A stretch of DNA of 64,000 bases from an uncultured Paracoccaceae bacterium. GTDB taxonomy: Bacteria; Pseudomonadota; Alphaproteobacteria; Rhodobacterales; Rhodobacteraceae. Both the position numbers and the translations under genes were made by a program. The notes under the pieces are model-generated. The model did not search any database, was not told the origin of the DNA, and saw nothing but the letters and a program-made list of their open reading frames with translations. The stretch is from NCBI GenBank assembly GCA_947498985.1, contig CANMMF010000004.1, positions 1 through 64,000 of the forward strand. The letters are read 5' to 3'. Positions 18,707 to 27,664 of the stretch are shown here, piece after piece; within the stretch, counting starts at the first letter, position 1; every line of letters begins with the position of its first letter.

Positions 18707-19576
18707 ATGACCGACACGCTGCGCGCCTGCCTCTGGATGCTCGGAGCCATCGTGTCCTTCACCTCGATGGCGGTGGCCGGGCGCGCGGTGAGCCTCGATC
18801 TCGATACGTTCGAGATCATGATGTACCGCTCCTTCATCGGCATCGCGATTGTGCTGCTGGTCGCAAGCGTCGCGCGCACACGCGGCCAGATCACCACCCG
18901 CTCGATGGGATGGCACGGGCTGCGCAACGTCTTCCACTTCGCCGGGCAGAACCTGTGGTTCTATGCGATCACCGTGATCCCGCTGGCGCAGGTCTTTGCG
19001 CTGGAGTTCACCTCGCCGCTCTGGGTCATCGTGCTGTCGCCGCTGATCCTTGGCGAGAAACTGACGCTCAATCGCGGGCTGGCCGCCATCGGCGGCTTCA
19101 TCGGCATCCTGATCGTCGCGCGCCCCTCGCCTGAAACCTTTCACATCGGGCTGGTGGCCGCGGCGCTGGCGGCCATCGGCTTTGGCGGCTCGGCGGTCTT
19201 CACCCGGCGTCTGGCGCGCACCGAAAGTGTCACCTGCATCCTATTCTGGCTGACCGTCATGCAGGCGGTGTTCGGCGTGATCTGCGCCGGGATCGACGGC
19301 GACATCACGATGCCGCAGGCCGACAGCTGGCCCTGGGTGGTGCTGATCGCCTGCGCCGGGCTGGTCGCGCATTTCTGCCTGACCACCGCACTTTCCCTTG
19401 CACCCGCCACGGTTGTGATGCCCATCGACTTCGCCCGATTGCCGGTGATCGCCCTTGTGGGCATGGCGCTTTACGCCGAAGCGCTGGATCCGCTGGTTTT
19501 CCTTGGCGCCTTGATCATTTTTGGGGCAAACTATGCCAATATCTGGTATGAAACGCGCCGTGTTACAAAAACGTGA
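18707..19576 (+). CDS. DMT-superfamily (EamA) transporter
   Basis: The protein has 289 residues and about ten transmembrane helices as two EamA repeats (about 5-140 and 150-285). ATG 18707 follows AGAGGA; a start 33 codons earlier lies inside the preceding terminator. Family features are MLGAIVSFTSMAVAGRAV, the segment YRSFIGIAIVLLV, LAQVFALEFTSPLWVIVLS at the end of repeat one, and APATVVMPIDFARLPVIAL in repeat two. The substrate cannot be told from the sequence. Drug/metabolite exporters of this type often move amino acids or related metabolites. Confidence 0.85.
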   Translation: MTDTLRACLWMLGAIVSFTSMAVAGRAVSLDLDTFEIMMYRSFIGIAIVLLVASVARTRGQITTRSMGWHGLRNVFHFAGQNLWFYAITVIPLAQVFALEFTSPLWVIVLSPLILGEKLTLNRGLAAIGGFIGILIVARPSPETFHIGLVAAALAAIGFGGSAVFTRRLARTESVTCILFWLTVMQAVFGVICAGIDGDITMPQADSWPWVVLIACAGLVAHFCLTTALSLAPATVVMPIDFARLPVIALVGMALYAEALDPLVFLGALIIFGANYANIWYETRRVTKT

Positions 19577-19587
19577 CGCGGCGTCGC

Positions 19588-19645
19588 GACGGTAAAGCTG
19601 ACGTACCGTCAAAGATTGACCGGTTAACGGGGCGCGATCTACGAT
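19588..19645 (+). promoter_or_regulatory. Promoter of the FadL-like porin gene
   Basis: TTGACC (19616-19621) and TACGAT (19640-19645) are separated by 18 bp, a good sigma-70 type match about 40 bp upstream of the porin start. Just before it, GACGGT (19588-19593) and ACCGTC (19605-19610) form an inverted repeat with an 11-bp gap. That repeat could be an operator or end the upstream transporter transcript. Confidence 0.5.
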
Positions 19646-19685
19646 CCTTTGCAGAGACATACCCAACTCTGGGATGAGGGATATC

Positions 19686-20972
19686 ATGAAACTTGCACTC
19701 ACCAGCGCGTCGCTGCTGGCACTCAGCGCGTCCACCGCGCTCGCCGGTGGCATCGAACGTGCCGCGAATAATTACGGGCTGCTCTTCGACAGCGGCAACA
19801 AGATCGAATTCAGCCTGTCGCTGGTCAACCCCACGGTCACCGGCGAGTACACCGCGGCCCTGGGCGGCGGCAGCACCGGGAACATGGCGGGCTCCTACAG
19901 CACGCTCACCACGACCTACAAGAACCAGCTGTCCGACAAGCTGGATTTCGGCCTCTACGTCAACCAGCCTTACGGCGCGAATGCGAATTACAAGCAGGGC
20001 GTCTATACCGGGCTGCGCGCGGACTGGCAGAGCGAGCAGACCGCTGCGATCCTGAAGTACCAGATCGCGGACCGTGTCTCGATCTTCGGTGGCGCGCGCT
20101 ATGTGCGCAGCCGCGCCGACATCCAGATCCCAGAATTGCTGGTGCGCGGCGCCGGTGCGCGGTTTGCAACGGAGCTTGGCACGCAGGCGGCGCAACTGGC
20201 CGCAGATGCCGCCGCCGCGGCGGCTGCCGGGGATGCCGCGACTGCCGCCGCATTGGGGGCCGAGGCCGCCGCTCTGGGCGCGCGCGCCACCACCATCGGC
20301 GTTGCGGTCAACCCCGCAACCAACCCGCTGGGTGATCCCGGTCTCAACTACACCGCCAACGGGGACTGGGATGGCAAATGGGGCTATGTGCTTGGTGCCG
20401 CTTACGAAATCCCCGACATCGCCCTGCGCGTGTCGCTGACCTGGGAAAGCGCGATCACCCATGAGTTCGACGCGGTCGAGAGCCTGCCGACGCTCGGGAT
20501 CAACGGTGTGAACGGCACAACCGAGATCACCATGCCGCAGAGCCTCGCGCTCGATTTCCAGACCGGCATCGCACCCGGCACGCTGCTTTTTGGTGGTGTC
20601 AAATGGGTCGAGTGGTCGGAATGGGAAGTGCGCACGCCGGGCTACGAGTCGATCACCGGAAACGAGATCACCGGGTTTGACAACGACACGTTCACCTACC
20701 GGGTCGGCGTCGGCCGCCAGTTCAACGAGGAAGTCTCCGGCTTCGCGCAGATGAGCTACGAGAAATCCAATGGCGGCGTCGCGTCGCGGCTGTCGCCCAC
20801 CGATGGCCGCTTCTCGATCGGCGTTGGCGGTCAGTGGACCGATGGTGAGGGCATGAAGGCGCGCGCCGGGATCGAATACGCCAAGCTCGGCGATGCGACC
20901 GACGGCAGCGGCACCCGGTTCGAAGGCAACAGCGCCATCGGCGTGGGCATGTCCTTCTCCTACAGCTTCTGA
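19686..20972 (+). CDS. FadL/OmpP1-type outer-membrane transporter
   Basis: This 428-residue beta-barrel protein starts at ATG 19686 behind GAGGG. It has a clear signal peptide (KLALTSASLLALSASTALA) and ends in SYSF, the terminal aromatic typical of BAM substrates. The N-terminal motif (GIERAANNYGLLFDSGNKIEFS), alternating amphipathic strands and the segment LPQ-like TMPQSLALDFQTG fit the OmpP1/FadL/TodX family, which admits long-chain fatty acids and other hydrophobic compounds. Residues of about 165-205 are an Ala-rich helical insert (AAQLAADAAAAAAAG) that other members lack or have shorter; it is probably extracellular. It is transcribed alone, with a promoter and terminator visible. Confidence 0.88.
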   Translation: MKLALTSASLLALSASTALAGGIERAANNYGLLFDSGNKIEFSLSLVNPTVTGEYTAALGGGSTGNMAGSYSTLTTTYKNQLSDKLDFGLYVNQPYGANANYKQGVYTGLRADWQSEQTAAILKYQIADRVSIFGGARYVRSRADIQIPELLVRGAGARFATELGTQAAQLAADAAAAAAAGDAATAAALGAEAAALGARATTIGVAVNPATNPLGDPGLNYTANGDWDGKWGYVLGAAYEIPDIALRVSLTWESAITHEFDAVESLPTLGINGVNGTTEITMPQSLALDFQTGIAPGTLLFGGVKWVEWSEWEVRTPGYESITGNEITGFDNDTFTYRVGVGRQFNEEVSGFAQMSYEKSNGGVASRLSPTDGRFSIGVGGQWTDGEGMKARAGIEYAKLGDATDGSGTRFEGNSAIGVGMSFSYSF

Positions 20973-20995
20973 CGCCTCCGTCAGCCTGAAAACTG

Positions 20996-21034
20996 CAAAC
21001 GCCCGGGTTCAGACACCCGGGCGTTTGGCGTTTT
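20996..21034 (+). terminator. Terminator after the FadL-like gene
   Basis: Stem ACGCCCGGG/CCCGGGCGT with loop TTCAGACA, followed by TT and then TTTT nine bases on. Confidence 0.75.
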
Positions 21035-21127
21035 GCGGGTGCGGTTTTGGGGATCGCGCGCTCGCTGGCCATCTTTCGCGAAAAGTAAAACGCTGCGCGG
21101 ATACATCTTTTACGGTACTATGCCGCC

Positions 21128-21745
21128 ATGCAGGACATCGCCATACTGATTCCCGCCGCAGGCGCCAGCCGCCGGATGCGCGGGAAAGACAAGCTTCTGG
21201 AACATGTGGACGGTCAGCCTTTGCTGCGGCGACAGGTGGATCGCGCACGTGCTGCGGGGGCGCATGTGGTTGTCACTTTGCCCCGGGCCGATCACCCGCG
21301 ACGCGCGGTTCTGGAAGGGCTCGCGGTGCAGCTGGTCGAAGTGCCGGATGCGGAGGCGGGCATGTCCGCGTCGCTGCGGCGCGGGATCGGGTTCCTGCCG
21401 CCGGGGATCAAGGCCGCGATCATCCTGCCCGCCGATATGCCGGAGATCGATACAGATGATATTCTGCGAATGATCAATGCGTTCCGGGCCGGTCCTCAAC
21501 CAACACTTCAACAAGGCGCCGGAGCCGATGGCACGCCCGGTCACCCGGTGCTGTTTCCGGCCGATTGCTTTCCGGCCTTGCTGCAACTGACAGGCGACGA
21601 AGGCGCGCGCACGGTGCTGCGGGCGAACCGACACCGGCTGCGCGCGGTGCCTTTGCCCGGACAGCGCGCGCTGACCGATCTCGACACGCCCGAGGCCTGG
21701 GATGCGTGGCGCGCGGAGAATGCAACCCGGGAGGAATGCGCCTAG
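21128..21745 (+). CDS. MobA/MocA-like nucleotidyltransferase
   Basis: This 205-residue GT-A fold nucleotidyltransferase resembles molybdenum-cofactor cytidylyl- or guanylyltransferases. The nucleotide-binding signature is PAAGASRRMRGKDKLLE at 9-25, followed by the substrate-specific QPLLRRQVDRA and the metal-binding ILPADMPEID. The stretch DGTPGHPVLFPADCFPAL matches the MocA/MobA core (GxPxxF). The exact nucleotide and cofactor cannot be told, and no molybdenum genes are nearby. The gene is convergent with the next gene; the CTAG that ends it contains both stop codons (TAG on each strand). Confidence 0.82.
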   Translation: MQDIAILIPAAGASRRMRGKDKLLEHVDGQPLLRRQVDRARAAGAHVVVTLPRADHPRRAVLEGLAVQLVEVPDAEAGMSASLRRGIGFLPPGIKAAIILPADMPEIDTDDILRMINAFRAGPQPTLQQGAGADGTPGHPVLFPADCFPALLQLTGDEGARTVLRANRHRLRAVPLPGQRALTDLDTPEAWDAWRAENATREECA

Positions 21746-22647
21746 CCGCGCAATACAACCTGTGCTTGATGTGACTTCAGGCAGAACCGGGCCGCGCGAT
21801 AGACCGAGCCGTCCGTTGCGTCCCGCAGATCCGGAAACAGCGCAAAGATCTCGTCGCGCTGGCGGGGATCGAGGCCGGCAAGCGACATTTCGCTGGGCCG
21901 AAAGCTCTCGCTCCACTGCCCGTCCGACATCACCAGCTCGTGGCGGTCACACATGAAATGCACAAACTCCACATCCGCGGGCGCGCTGCGCGTCACGCCG
22001 GGCAGAAAGGTCAGATCGCGGGCCGCGATCAACGCTTCCTCTTCGCCGAACCAAAGCTGCAGCGCGGCGTTATGGACCAGCAGATGATGCTGCGGCGACA
22101 CGATCATGTCGCGCTCCGGCATGCCGGGGGCCAGCGCGCCCGCGGCGATATGCACGGGCCGCGCTTTTGGGCTGGCCTGAAACTGCGCGGCCTCAAAGCG
22201 CTGGCGTCCAACCCATTTCACCGTCTGGTAGCCGCTGTCGCGGGTCAGCACGCGGTCGCCGATCCGAAGCGCGGAAGCCTGCACTTCGCCGCGGGCGGTC
22301 TTGATGCGCGTGCCTTTGGTGAAGCTCGCGGAGGGCGCGTCGAGCGCGGGCTGGGACGCGGTCTCAGGCGCACGCTGCGGGCGCGCGGTGAGATCGGTCC
22401 CGCGCAGAACCTCGTCGAAGAAATCGCAATTGGCGGTGTCGGCGCGCAGGGTCGCCGCCGTCTCGGGCGTTGGTGTAAAGCTGGTGAGAGACGTCGTCAC
22501 ATCGATGATGCGGCGGTGCATCGTGGTCGCAGGGCCCGGTGCGGCAGGGTCCTCACCGCACGCCGCCATCGCGCGGCGAAGAACCGGCCCGACCGGGTAC
22601 GAGGACCCCGGTCGGAAGCCGGCCATAACCATTCGTTCAACACTCAT
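21742..22647 (-). CDS. Hint-domain protein with Ser in place of the first Cys
   Basis: The protein has 301 residues from ATG 22647. A GTG two codons upstream (22653) sits closer to the AAGGAG site and may be the true start. The N-terminal half (about 1-100) is unassigned. The C-terminal half is a Hint_2 domain: SFTKGTRIKTARGEV, LRIGDRVLTRDSG, the MIVSPQHHLLV segment, and the tail FVHFMCDRHELVMSDGQW. In the neighbour at 23074 the same domain begins with Cys, the usual self-splicing or cleavage nucleophile. Here that residue is Ser, so autoprocessing may be altered or lost. The two adjacent Hint genes share orientation and are probably paralogs. Confidence 0.82.
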   Translation of the reverse strand: MSVERMVMAGFRPGSSYPVGPVLRRAMAACGEDPAAPGPATTMHRRIIDVTTSLTSFTPTPETAATLRADTANCDFFDEVLRGTDLTARPQRAPETASQPALDAPSASFTKGTRIKTARGEVQASALRIGDRVLTRDSGYQTVKWVGRQRFEAAQFQASPKARPVHIAAGALAPGMPERDMIVSPQHHLLVHNAALQLWFGEEEALIAARDLTFLPGVTRSAPADVEFVHFMCDRHELVMSDGQWSESFRPSEMSLAGLDPRQRDEIFALFPDLRDATDGSVYRAARFCLKSHQAQVVLRG

Positions 22648-22653
22648 TAACAC

Positions 22654-22974
22654 TACGTCTCCTTGCGCGTTTTCAGCGGACCAACCGGTGCGGGACAGGT
22701 GCACCCGTTGCGCATCGACGCAAGCAACAGGATGGCGGGCAAATGCGGCGCAAATGACGTGATCGCCCGGCATTAGTGAGAATTGTCGAAAAGATGTCGA
22801 GCAACCTAAGGTAGCAGAAATCCGCCTGTTCCGGCAGTGCCGAAAGCGGAGATCCGCCGCAAGATATTGATGCAGAATGTATTTTTGAGCAGCGCGCGCC
22901 CTCAAAAGGCGATCAGCGACCGGATCCAACAACAGGAAGATGCCCAGAAATTGACGCAGTCCGGCGCGCAATGC
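22654..22974 (-). other. Intergenic stretch between the two Hint genes
   Basis: I see no gene here. It contains the ribosome-binding site of the small Hint gene (AAGGAG near 22658-22663) and AT-richer DNA around 22760-22880 where its promoter probably lies. No confident -35/-10 pair was found. Confidence 0.4.
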
Positions 22975-23003
22975 AAAAAACGGGACGGATTTCTCCGTCC
23001 CGC
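22975..23003 (-). terminator. Terminator of the RTX/Hint gene
   Basis: On the minus strand the stem GCGGGACGGA/TCCGTCCCG with loop GAAA is followed by TTTTTT, about 70 bp after the stop. Confidence 0.85.
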
Positions 23004-23073
23004 TTCATGGTCGTTCCGGGCCGCTCTCGACCCCGGAACGTGCTGCATATTCCGTTCCGGAACCGGCGACGCG

Positions 23074-25995
23074 TTACTTCGTCAGCAGTGCCGCTTCGTG
23101 CTTTTTCAGCGACCGGCGGGCCGAGCTGTAGGCGTTGAGGCCTTCGGCATGCTCAAGCTCCGGGAAGAGCTCCAGGATCTCCTGACGCTGCGCATTGCCG
23201 ATGCCCTTGAGGCTGTAATCGCCGGGCTGGAAGCTCTCGGTCCAGGCGCCGTTCGACAGGATCACCTCGTGCTTGTCGAACATCACGTGGATGTAGCTGA
23301 CACCCAGGCTTTCGACCTCATCGACCCCGTCCAGACCGGTCAGGTGCTTGGCCGCGACCAGAACCTCACGCTCTTCGAAGTAAAGCGCGGTCTTGTCGTT
23401 TGCGACCAGAACCCGGTGGTTCGGCGAGACCAGCATGTCGTGCTCGGGCAGATTGTTCCCCAACGCGGCCTTCTGGATCAGGATCGGCTTCATATGCGGC
23501 TTGCGGGCCAGCTCATGACCGGTCAGATCCTTGCGGCCGACCCATTTGATCTCCTGGATGCCGTTGTCGCGGGTGATGACCCGGTCGCCGACCTGAAGAT
23601 CCTCGACCAGACGCTCTCCCTGCGGGGTTGCGATCAGCGTGCCGGGGGTGAAGCAGGGCACAACCTGCTCGATCTCGAAGAAATCGAACCCGCCGGTGAC
23701 CTCGCCTGCGCCATTGAGATACTCGATGGTGCCGTCGATGCCGTTGCCGTTGCTGTCGGGCGACGTGTCGACCAGACGCCAGTCCTCGCCGCGCACACCC
23801 AGACCGGTGACGTCGAGAATGTCGAAATCGTCGCCTTCCGCGTTGCCGGTGATGGTGTCGCCATCGCCTTCGGCCTGGGAGCCGACGATGATGACATCGC
23901 GGTCCGCGCCCCCCTGGATGTCGTCCCTGCCGTCCCCGCCATTGAGCGTGTCGCCCCCGGCGCCGCCCAGCAGCGTGTCGTCATCATTGCCGCCGAGCAG
24001 TTCGTCCTCGTCGATGCCGCCATCCAGCAGGTCAGAGCCGGAGCCGCCGATCAGCGTGTCGTCGTCATCGCCGCCGATCAGCGTATCATCGCCGAGCGCG
24101 CCGGTGATCAGATCGCGGTCGTTTTCCGGAACCGCGTCGATATCGTCGGTCAGCTCCAGCGCGGCGAGGTTCGAGCCGTCGATATAGTCATTGCCCTGAC
24201 CGCCATCGAGCGTGTCGGAGCCGTGGCTGCCGATGATCGAATCGTCGCCCTGCCCGCCAAAGACAAGGTCATCGTCGATGCCCGCGTCGATGGTGTCATT
24301 GTCGCCGCCGCCGTCGATCGTGTCGCTGTCATCGCCGGTAAAGATCAGGTCGTCGCCGCGGTTGCCCTGGATGCTGTCGCGCCCGTCATCCTGGTTGGGA
24401 TCGGCGGTGAAGCCCAGATCGTTGAGCAATGTGCCGGGCGCAAAGGCCGGATCGTCACCCTCGTAATCGCTGAACGTGTTGGTGCCGGCATTGATCGTGT
24501 CGTTGCCCTGACCGCCGAAGATCGTGTCGGAGCCCTGGATGTCAAAGACCGAGTCGTCGCCGCTGCCCAGATCGACAAGGTCATCGTCGATGCCCGGCTC
24601 GACCGTGTCGTCGCCGCCGCCGGAGCTGATCGTGTCGGCGTCGTCTCCGGTGGAGATCACGTCATCGCCGCCGCCGGTGGTCACGCTGTCGAGATCGTCC
24701 GAGGGATCGGGATCCTGGTCGAGACCGTCCAGCGGGTCGAGCGACTGATCGGCCGGATCGACCGGGAACACGTCGGTGTCGATGCGGCCGGGGCCGGGAT
24801 CGACCACGGAGACGGTCACCAGACCGGTGTCGCTGTCGCCGGAGCCGTCGGAGACATCGTATTCGAACGTGTCGGTGCCGGTGAAGCCGTCATCGGGCGT
24901 ATAGGTGAAGGTGCCGTCGCCATTGTCGACAACCGAGCCATTGGCGGGATCGGTGTTGAAGGTCACGGTCAGCGGATCGCCATCGGGATCGCTGTCATTC
25001 TCGATCACGTTGATGACGATCGGCGTGCCTTCGTCGGTGGTGGCGGTGTCATCGGTGGCAACCGGCGGCTCGTTGGCCGGGGTCACGGTGACAATCGCCA
25101 CTGCGGTGTCGGTCTCGCCATCGGGATCGGTGATCGTGTAGGTGATCGTGTCCTCGCCGACAAAGCCGGGATCGGGCACGTAATCCACGGTGCCGTCGCC
25201 ATTGTCGGTCACGCTGCCATTCGGCGCATCCGCGTCGGTCAGGGTGAGCGGATCGCCGTCGGGATCGCTGTCATTGTCCAGCAGATCGATGGTGACGGCG
25301 GTGTCCTCGGGGGTCTCGGCGCTGTCGTCCACGGCCACGGGCGGCTCGTTATCGGCCACGTCCACGGTCGAAAAGCTCACGTCGGAGACGGTCACCGCCT
25401 GGGTGCCCAGATCGCCGTTGCCGTAGACGATCTCGATGCGCGACACCGGCTCGGAGATGGTCACGAGCAGCGAGCCCGCGGCATCGGTCAGCGTGGTTTC
25501 GCTGCTGCCGGTGGCGGTGCCGCCGGTCGCGGTGACGTCGCCGGTCTCGGGCGTCAGGGTCACCGGCACCGGGTTGCCGTCGGCGTCAAAGGCCAGCACG
25601 GTCACGATGTCCTCGAAACCGTCGCCTGCGGGATCTTCAAGATCGCCGTTGGACGCCGCCAGATCGATATCGTTGATGCGGAACGTCACGTTCTGCACGT
25701 TGTCGGTGTAAAGCGCGGTGTCGAGCGCGCGGAAATCCAGCACCGTGGAGGCGGTTGCCGCCGCGCCGTCATTGTTGACCTCGTCAAAGATCTTCAGGAA
25801 CGAGTTGGCGTTCAGCCCGTCATCCGCGGCCACATAGCCATCGCCGCTGAAGGTGAACGCGGAGGCGAAATCATCCTGCGCGTCAAACGTGATATCGACC
25901 GCCACACCACCGGTGTCGACAGAGGTTGTGCCACCATCGGCGAGCGTGCTTCCATAAGCGCCAATCGCGCCCCAGCTCAAATAAAGATCAGCCAT
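23074..25995 (-). CDS. Large RTX-type secreted protein with cadherin-like repeats and a C-terminal Hint domain
   Basis: This is a 973-residue, very acidic protein starting at ATG 25995. There is no Sec signal; RTX proteins usually leave by type I secretion. Order: an unassigned N-terminal domain (about 1-210); two cadherin/VCBS-like Ig repeats (about 215-305 and 310-400), each with the NEPPVA...D signature and NDSDPDGDPLT; then a calcium-binding RTX region (about 440-740) with many GGxGxD-type nonapeptides. The Hint_2 domain starts at Cys781 (CFTPGTLIATPQG) and has LVSPNHRVLV and the IHVMFDKHEV tail. Hint domains of this kind can self-cleave. The protein may be released or anchored by processing. 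No type I secretion genes lie in the window. Confidence 0.9.
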   Translation of the reverse strand: MADLYLSWGAIGAYGSTLADGGTTSVDTGGVAVDITFDAQDDFASAFTFSGDGYVAADDGLNANSFLKIFDEVNNDGAAATASTVLDFRALDTALYTDNVQNVTFRINDIDLAASNGDLEDPAGDGFEDIVTVLAFDADGNPVPVTLTPETGDVTATGGTATGSSETTLTDAAGSLLVTISEPVSRIEIVYGNGDLGTQAVTVSDVSFSTVDVADNEPPVAVDDSAETPEDTAVTIDLLDNDSDPDGDPLTLTDADAPNGSVTDNGDGTVDYVPDPGFVGEDTITYTITDPDGETDTAVAIVTVTPANEPPVATDDTATTDEGTPIVINVIENDSDPDGDPLTVTFNTDPANGSVVDNGDGTFTYTPDDGFTGTDTFEYDVSDGSGDSDTGLVTVSVVDPGPGRIDTDVFPVDPADQSLDPLDGLDQDPDPSDDLDSVTTGGGDDVISTGDDADTISSGGGDDTVEPGIDDDLVDLGSGDDSVFDIQGSDTIFGGQGNDTINAGTNTFSDYEGDDPAFAPGTLLNDLGFTADPNQDDGRDSIQGNRGDDLIFTGDDSDTIDGGGDNDTIDAGIDDDLVFGGQGDDSIIGSHGSDTLDGGQGNDYIDGSNLAALELTDDIDAVPENDRDLITGALGDDTLIGGDDDDTLIGGSGSDLLDGGIDEDELLGGNDDDTLLGGAGGDTLNGGDGRDDIQGGADRDVIIVGSQAEGDGDTITGNAEGDDFDILDVTGLGVRGEDWRLVDTSPDSNGNGIDGTIEYLNGAGEVTGGFDFFEIEQVVPCFTPGTLIATPQGERLVEDLQVGDRVITRDNGIQEIKWVGRKDLTGHELARKPHMKPILIQKAALGNNLPEHDMLVSPNHRVLVANDKTALYFEEREVLVAAKHLTGLDGVDEVESLGVSYIHVMFDKHEVILSNGAWTESFQPGDYSLKGIGNAQRQEILELFPELEHAEGLNAYSSARRSLKKHEAALLTK

Positions 25996-26900
25996 CCTAG
26001 ACCCTTCTCAAATCGTGACGGAGCGCTCTGCCCCATGCCGCTCCAGCGGCGGCACTGCCCGCGGCATTGCCCGTGTCCTCAGTTACCCGTCATGCCTGCG
26101 AAGAAGTGCGAAGCGGATCGCGCGCCCTTGTCCACGCACAGGGCGTGAGCAAGAAATACCTAGCGGCACGAGCGGGTTCTCCGCCCTCGCGGTCCGTCCA
26201 CATTCCCCGAATGCGAGACATCTCAGCGGCCGCCCCCGTGGCCAGCAGTCTTCACCCCCCAGATGGGCTTGAAAAAATTAATACGTTGATCGTCGGCGCT
26301 CACAAAGGGAAAAACGGCACAATCGCGGCAGGATGGGTCAAACTCGGGCCAGAATGCGGCGAAAACGCGTTCGCGTTAAGTATGAATTCCTGGTGAATTG
26401 TTTCCCGATGCGCGACACTCAAGATCCGAAGGTTACCTGTTGTGCCAGTAAAACAAGGGAGTTTCTGCCAAAGTGGCCGGTTCCGGGCGTGCAATTGTCT
26501 TCAATCCCGCAATAATCGGGCGGCGCAATGGCCGCGAAGATTACCTCTCACCGGGTGCCGGAGGTTGTTTTTAGAGCGGAACCAATCCCGGCGAAGCCCT
26601 CAGATTGATCAGCGTCAACACCACGTTAAGGTTAGCGAAACCCGAATCATTCGAGCTAAATGTGGCGAAATGTGGCGCGAGTTCTCGCGCGGCGTTCCCG
26701 TCACGCGTGCATCCGCGGGTTGCGGGCAATCTTCCACCTGTCGTGGCAGCACGCAGCCCGGTTGTCCCGACCGATCCTGCGCCCGTCAAGAGCTCTCCGC
26801 GCCAGTAGAAAAATGTCGCCCGGACCCGGCACGCGCCTCACGCCTCACGCCGCATGCACCGCGCCCGACACGCGTCGGTGCCGTCCGTCAGAGATGTCTT
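25996..26900. other. Long non-coding stretch upstream of the RTX gene
   Basis: About 900 bp lie between the RTX gene start and tRNA-Leu. Short open frames on both strands lack ribosome-binding sites and sensible composition, so I support no gene. Base composition is more mixed than in the neighbours, with AT-rich blocks around 26270-26420 and 26600-26670. A short inverted repeat GCGCGAG/CTCGCGC is at 26675-26690. Unusually long regulatory DNA for the RTX gene, or a decayed gene, are both possible. Confidence 0.5.
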
Positions 26901-26986
26901 TGGTGCCCAAGGTGAGACTCGAACTCACACGATGTTGCCATCGGGGGATTTTGAATCCCCTGCGTCTACCATTCCGCCACTTGGGC
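26901..26986 (-). tRNA. tRNA-Leu, anticodon CAA
   Basis: An 86-nt tRNA lies on the minus strand with CCA encoded at its 3' end (26901-26903). The acceptor stem is GCCCAAG/CTTGGGC. The D arm contains GGCGGAATGGTAGACGC, the anticodon stem-loop is GGGGA-TTCAAAA-TCCCC with CAA at positions 34-36, a long class-II variable arm is present, and the T arm contains GTTCGAGTC. The long variable arm and CAA anticodon identify a leucine tRNA reading UUG. Confidence 0.95.
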
Positions 26987-27085
26987 CACGGGCTTCCGTT
27001 TAGCCTCCGCTCCGCCACGCGTAAAGAGGGATTGCACGTGCGGCTGCGCCATGGTTTCTGCACGCCAGCCCGTCAGGAGATCCGC

Positions 27086-27664
27086 ATGCTGCGCCGCCTT
27101 TACACCTGGACGATGGATCAGGCCGAAAGCCGTAACGCGCTTTGGGTGCTTGCATTCGTGGCCTTCATCGAAAGCTCGGTCTTCCCGATCCCGCCGGATG
27201 TGCTGATGATCCCGATGGTGCTCGCAGCACCGCACCGGGCCTGGCTGATTGCCGGCGTCGCGACCCTGTCATCGGTGCTGGGCGGCCTTCTGGGCTACGG
27301 CATCGGGTTCTTCTTTTTCGAAGGCATCGGCCAGCCGATCCTGGAATCGCTGGGCAAGGCCGACAGCATGGCGGAGTTCAACACCCGCTTCAACGATGTG
27401 GGCTTCTGGGCGGTGCTGACCGCAGGCGTCACGCCGTTTCCCTACAAGGTCATCACCATCATGTCGGGCTGGACGGCGATGCCGATGGCAACCTTCCTCG
27501 TCACCTCCGTCGTGGCGCGCGCCCTGCGCTTCTTCATCGTCGCGGGTCTCTTGCGGGTCTATGGCGCACCGGTGCGCGACTTCATCGAAAAGCGCCTCGG
27601 CCTCGTCTTCACCGCCTTTGTCGTGCTCTTGCTCGGGGGCTTCCTGCTGGTGAGGTATCTTTGA
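27086..27664 (+). CDS. YqaA/DedA-family membrane protein
   Basis: This 192-residue protein of the SNARE-associated/DedA superfamily, YqaA branch, starts at ATG 27086 behind AGGAG. It shows FVAFIESSVFPIPPDVLMIPM, GGLLGYGIGFFFF and TAGVTPFPYKVITIMSGW, the conserved re-entrant and membrane segments of the group. DedA relatives take part in lipid-carrier recycling and membrane homeostasis; the role of the YqaA branch is less clear. The dsbB-like gene starts inside its stop codon (TGATG), so the two form an operon. Confidence 0.87.
   Translation: MLRRLYTWTMDQAESRNALWVLAFVAFIESSVFPIPPDVLMIPMVLAAPHRAWLIAGVATLSSVLGGLLGYGIGFFFFEGIGQPILESLGKADSMAEFNTRFNDVGFWAVLTAGVTPFPYKVITIMSGWTAMPMATFLVTSVVARALRFFIVAGLLRVYGAPVRDFIEKRLGLVFTAFVVLLLGGFLLVRYL

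Noticed and set aside
22837-26148. 1103-codon plus-strand frame opposite the RTX gene
   Set aside because: The minus strand shows clear cadherin, RTX and Hint domains. The plus frame is the complement of acidic repeats.
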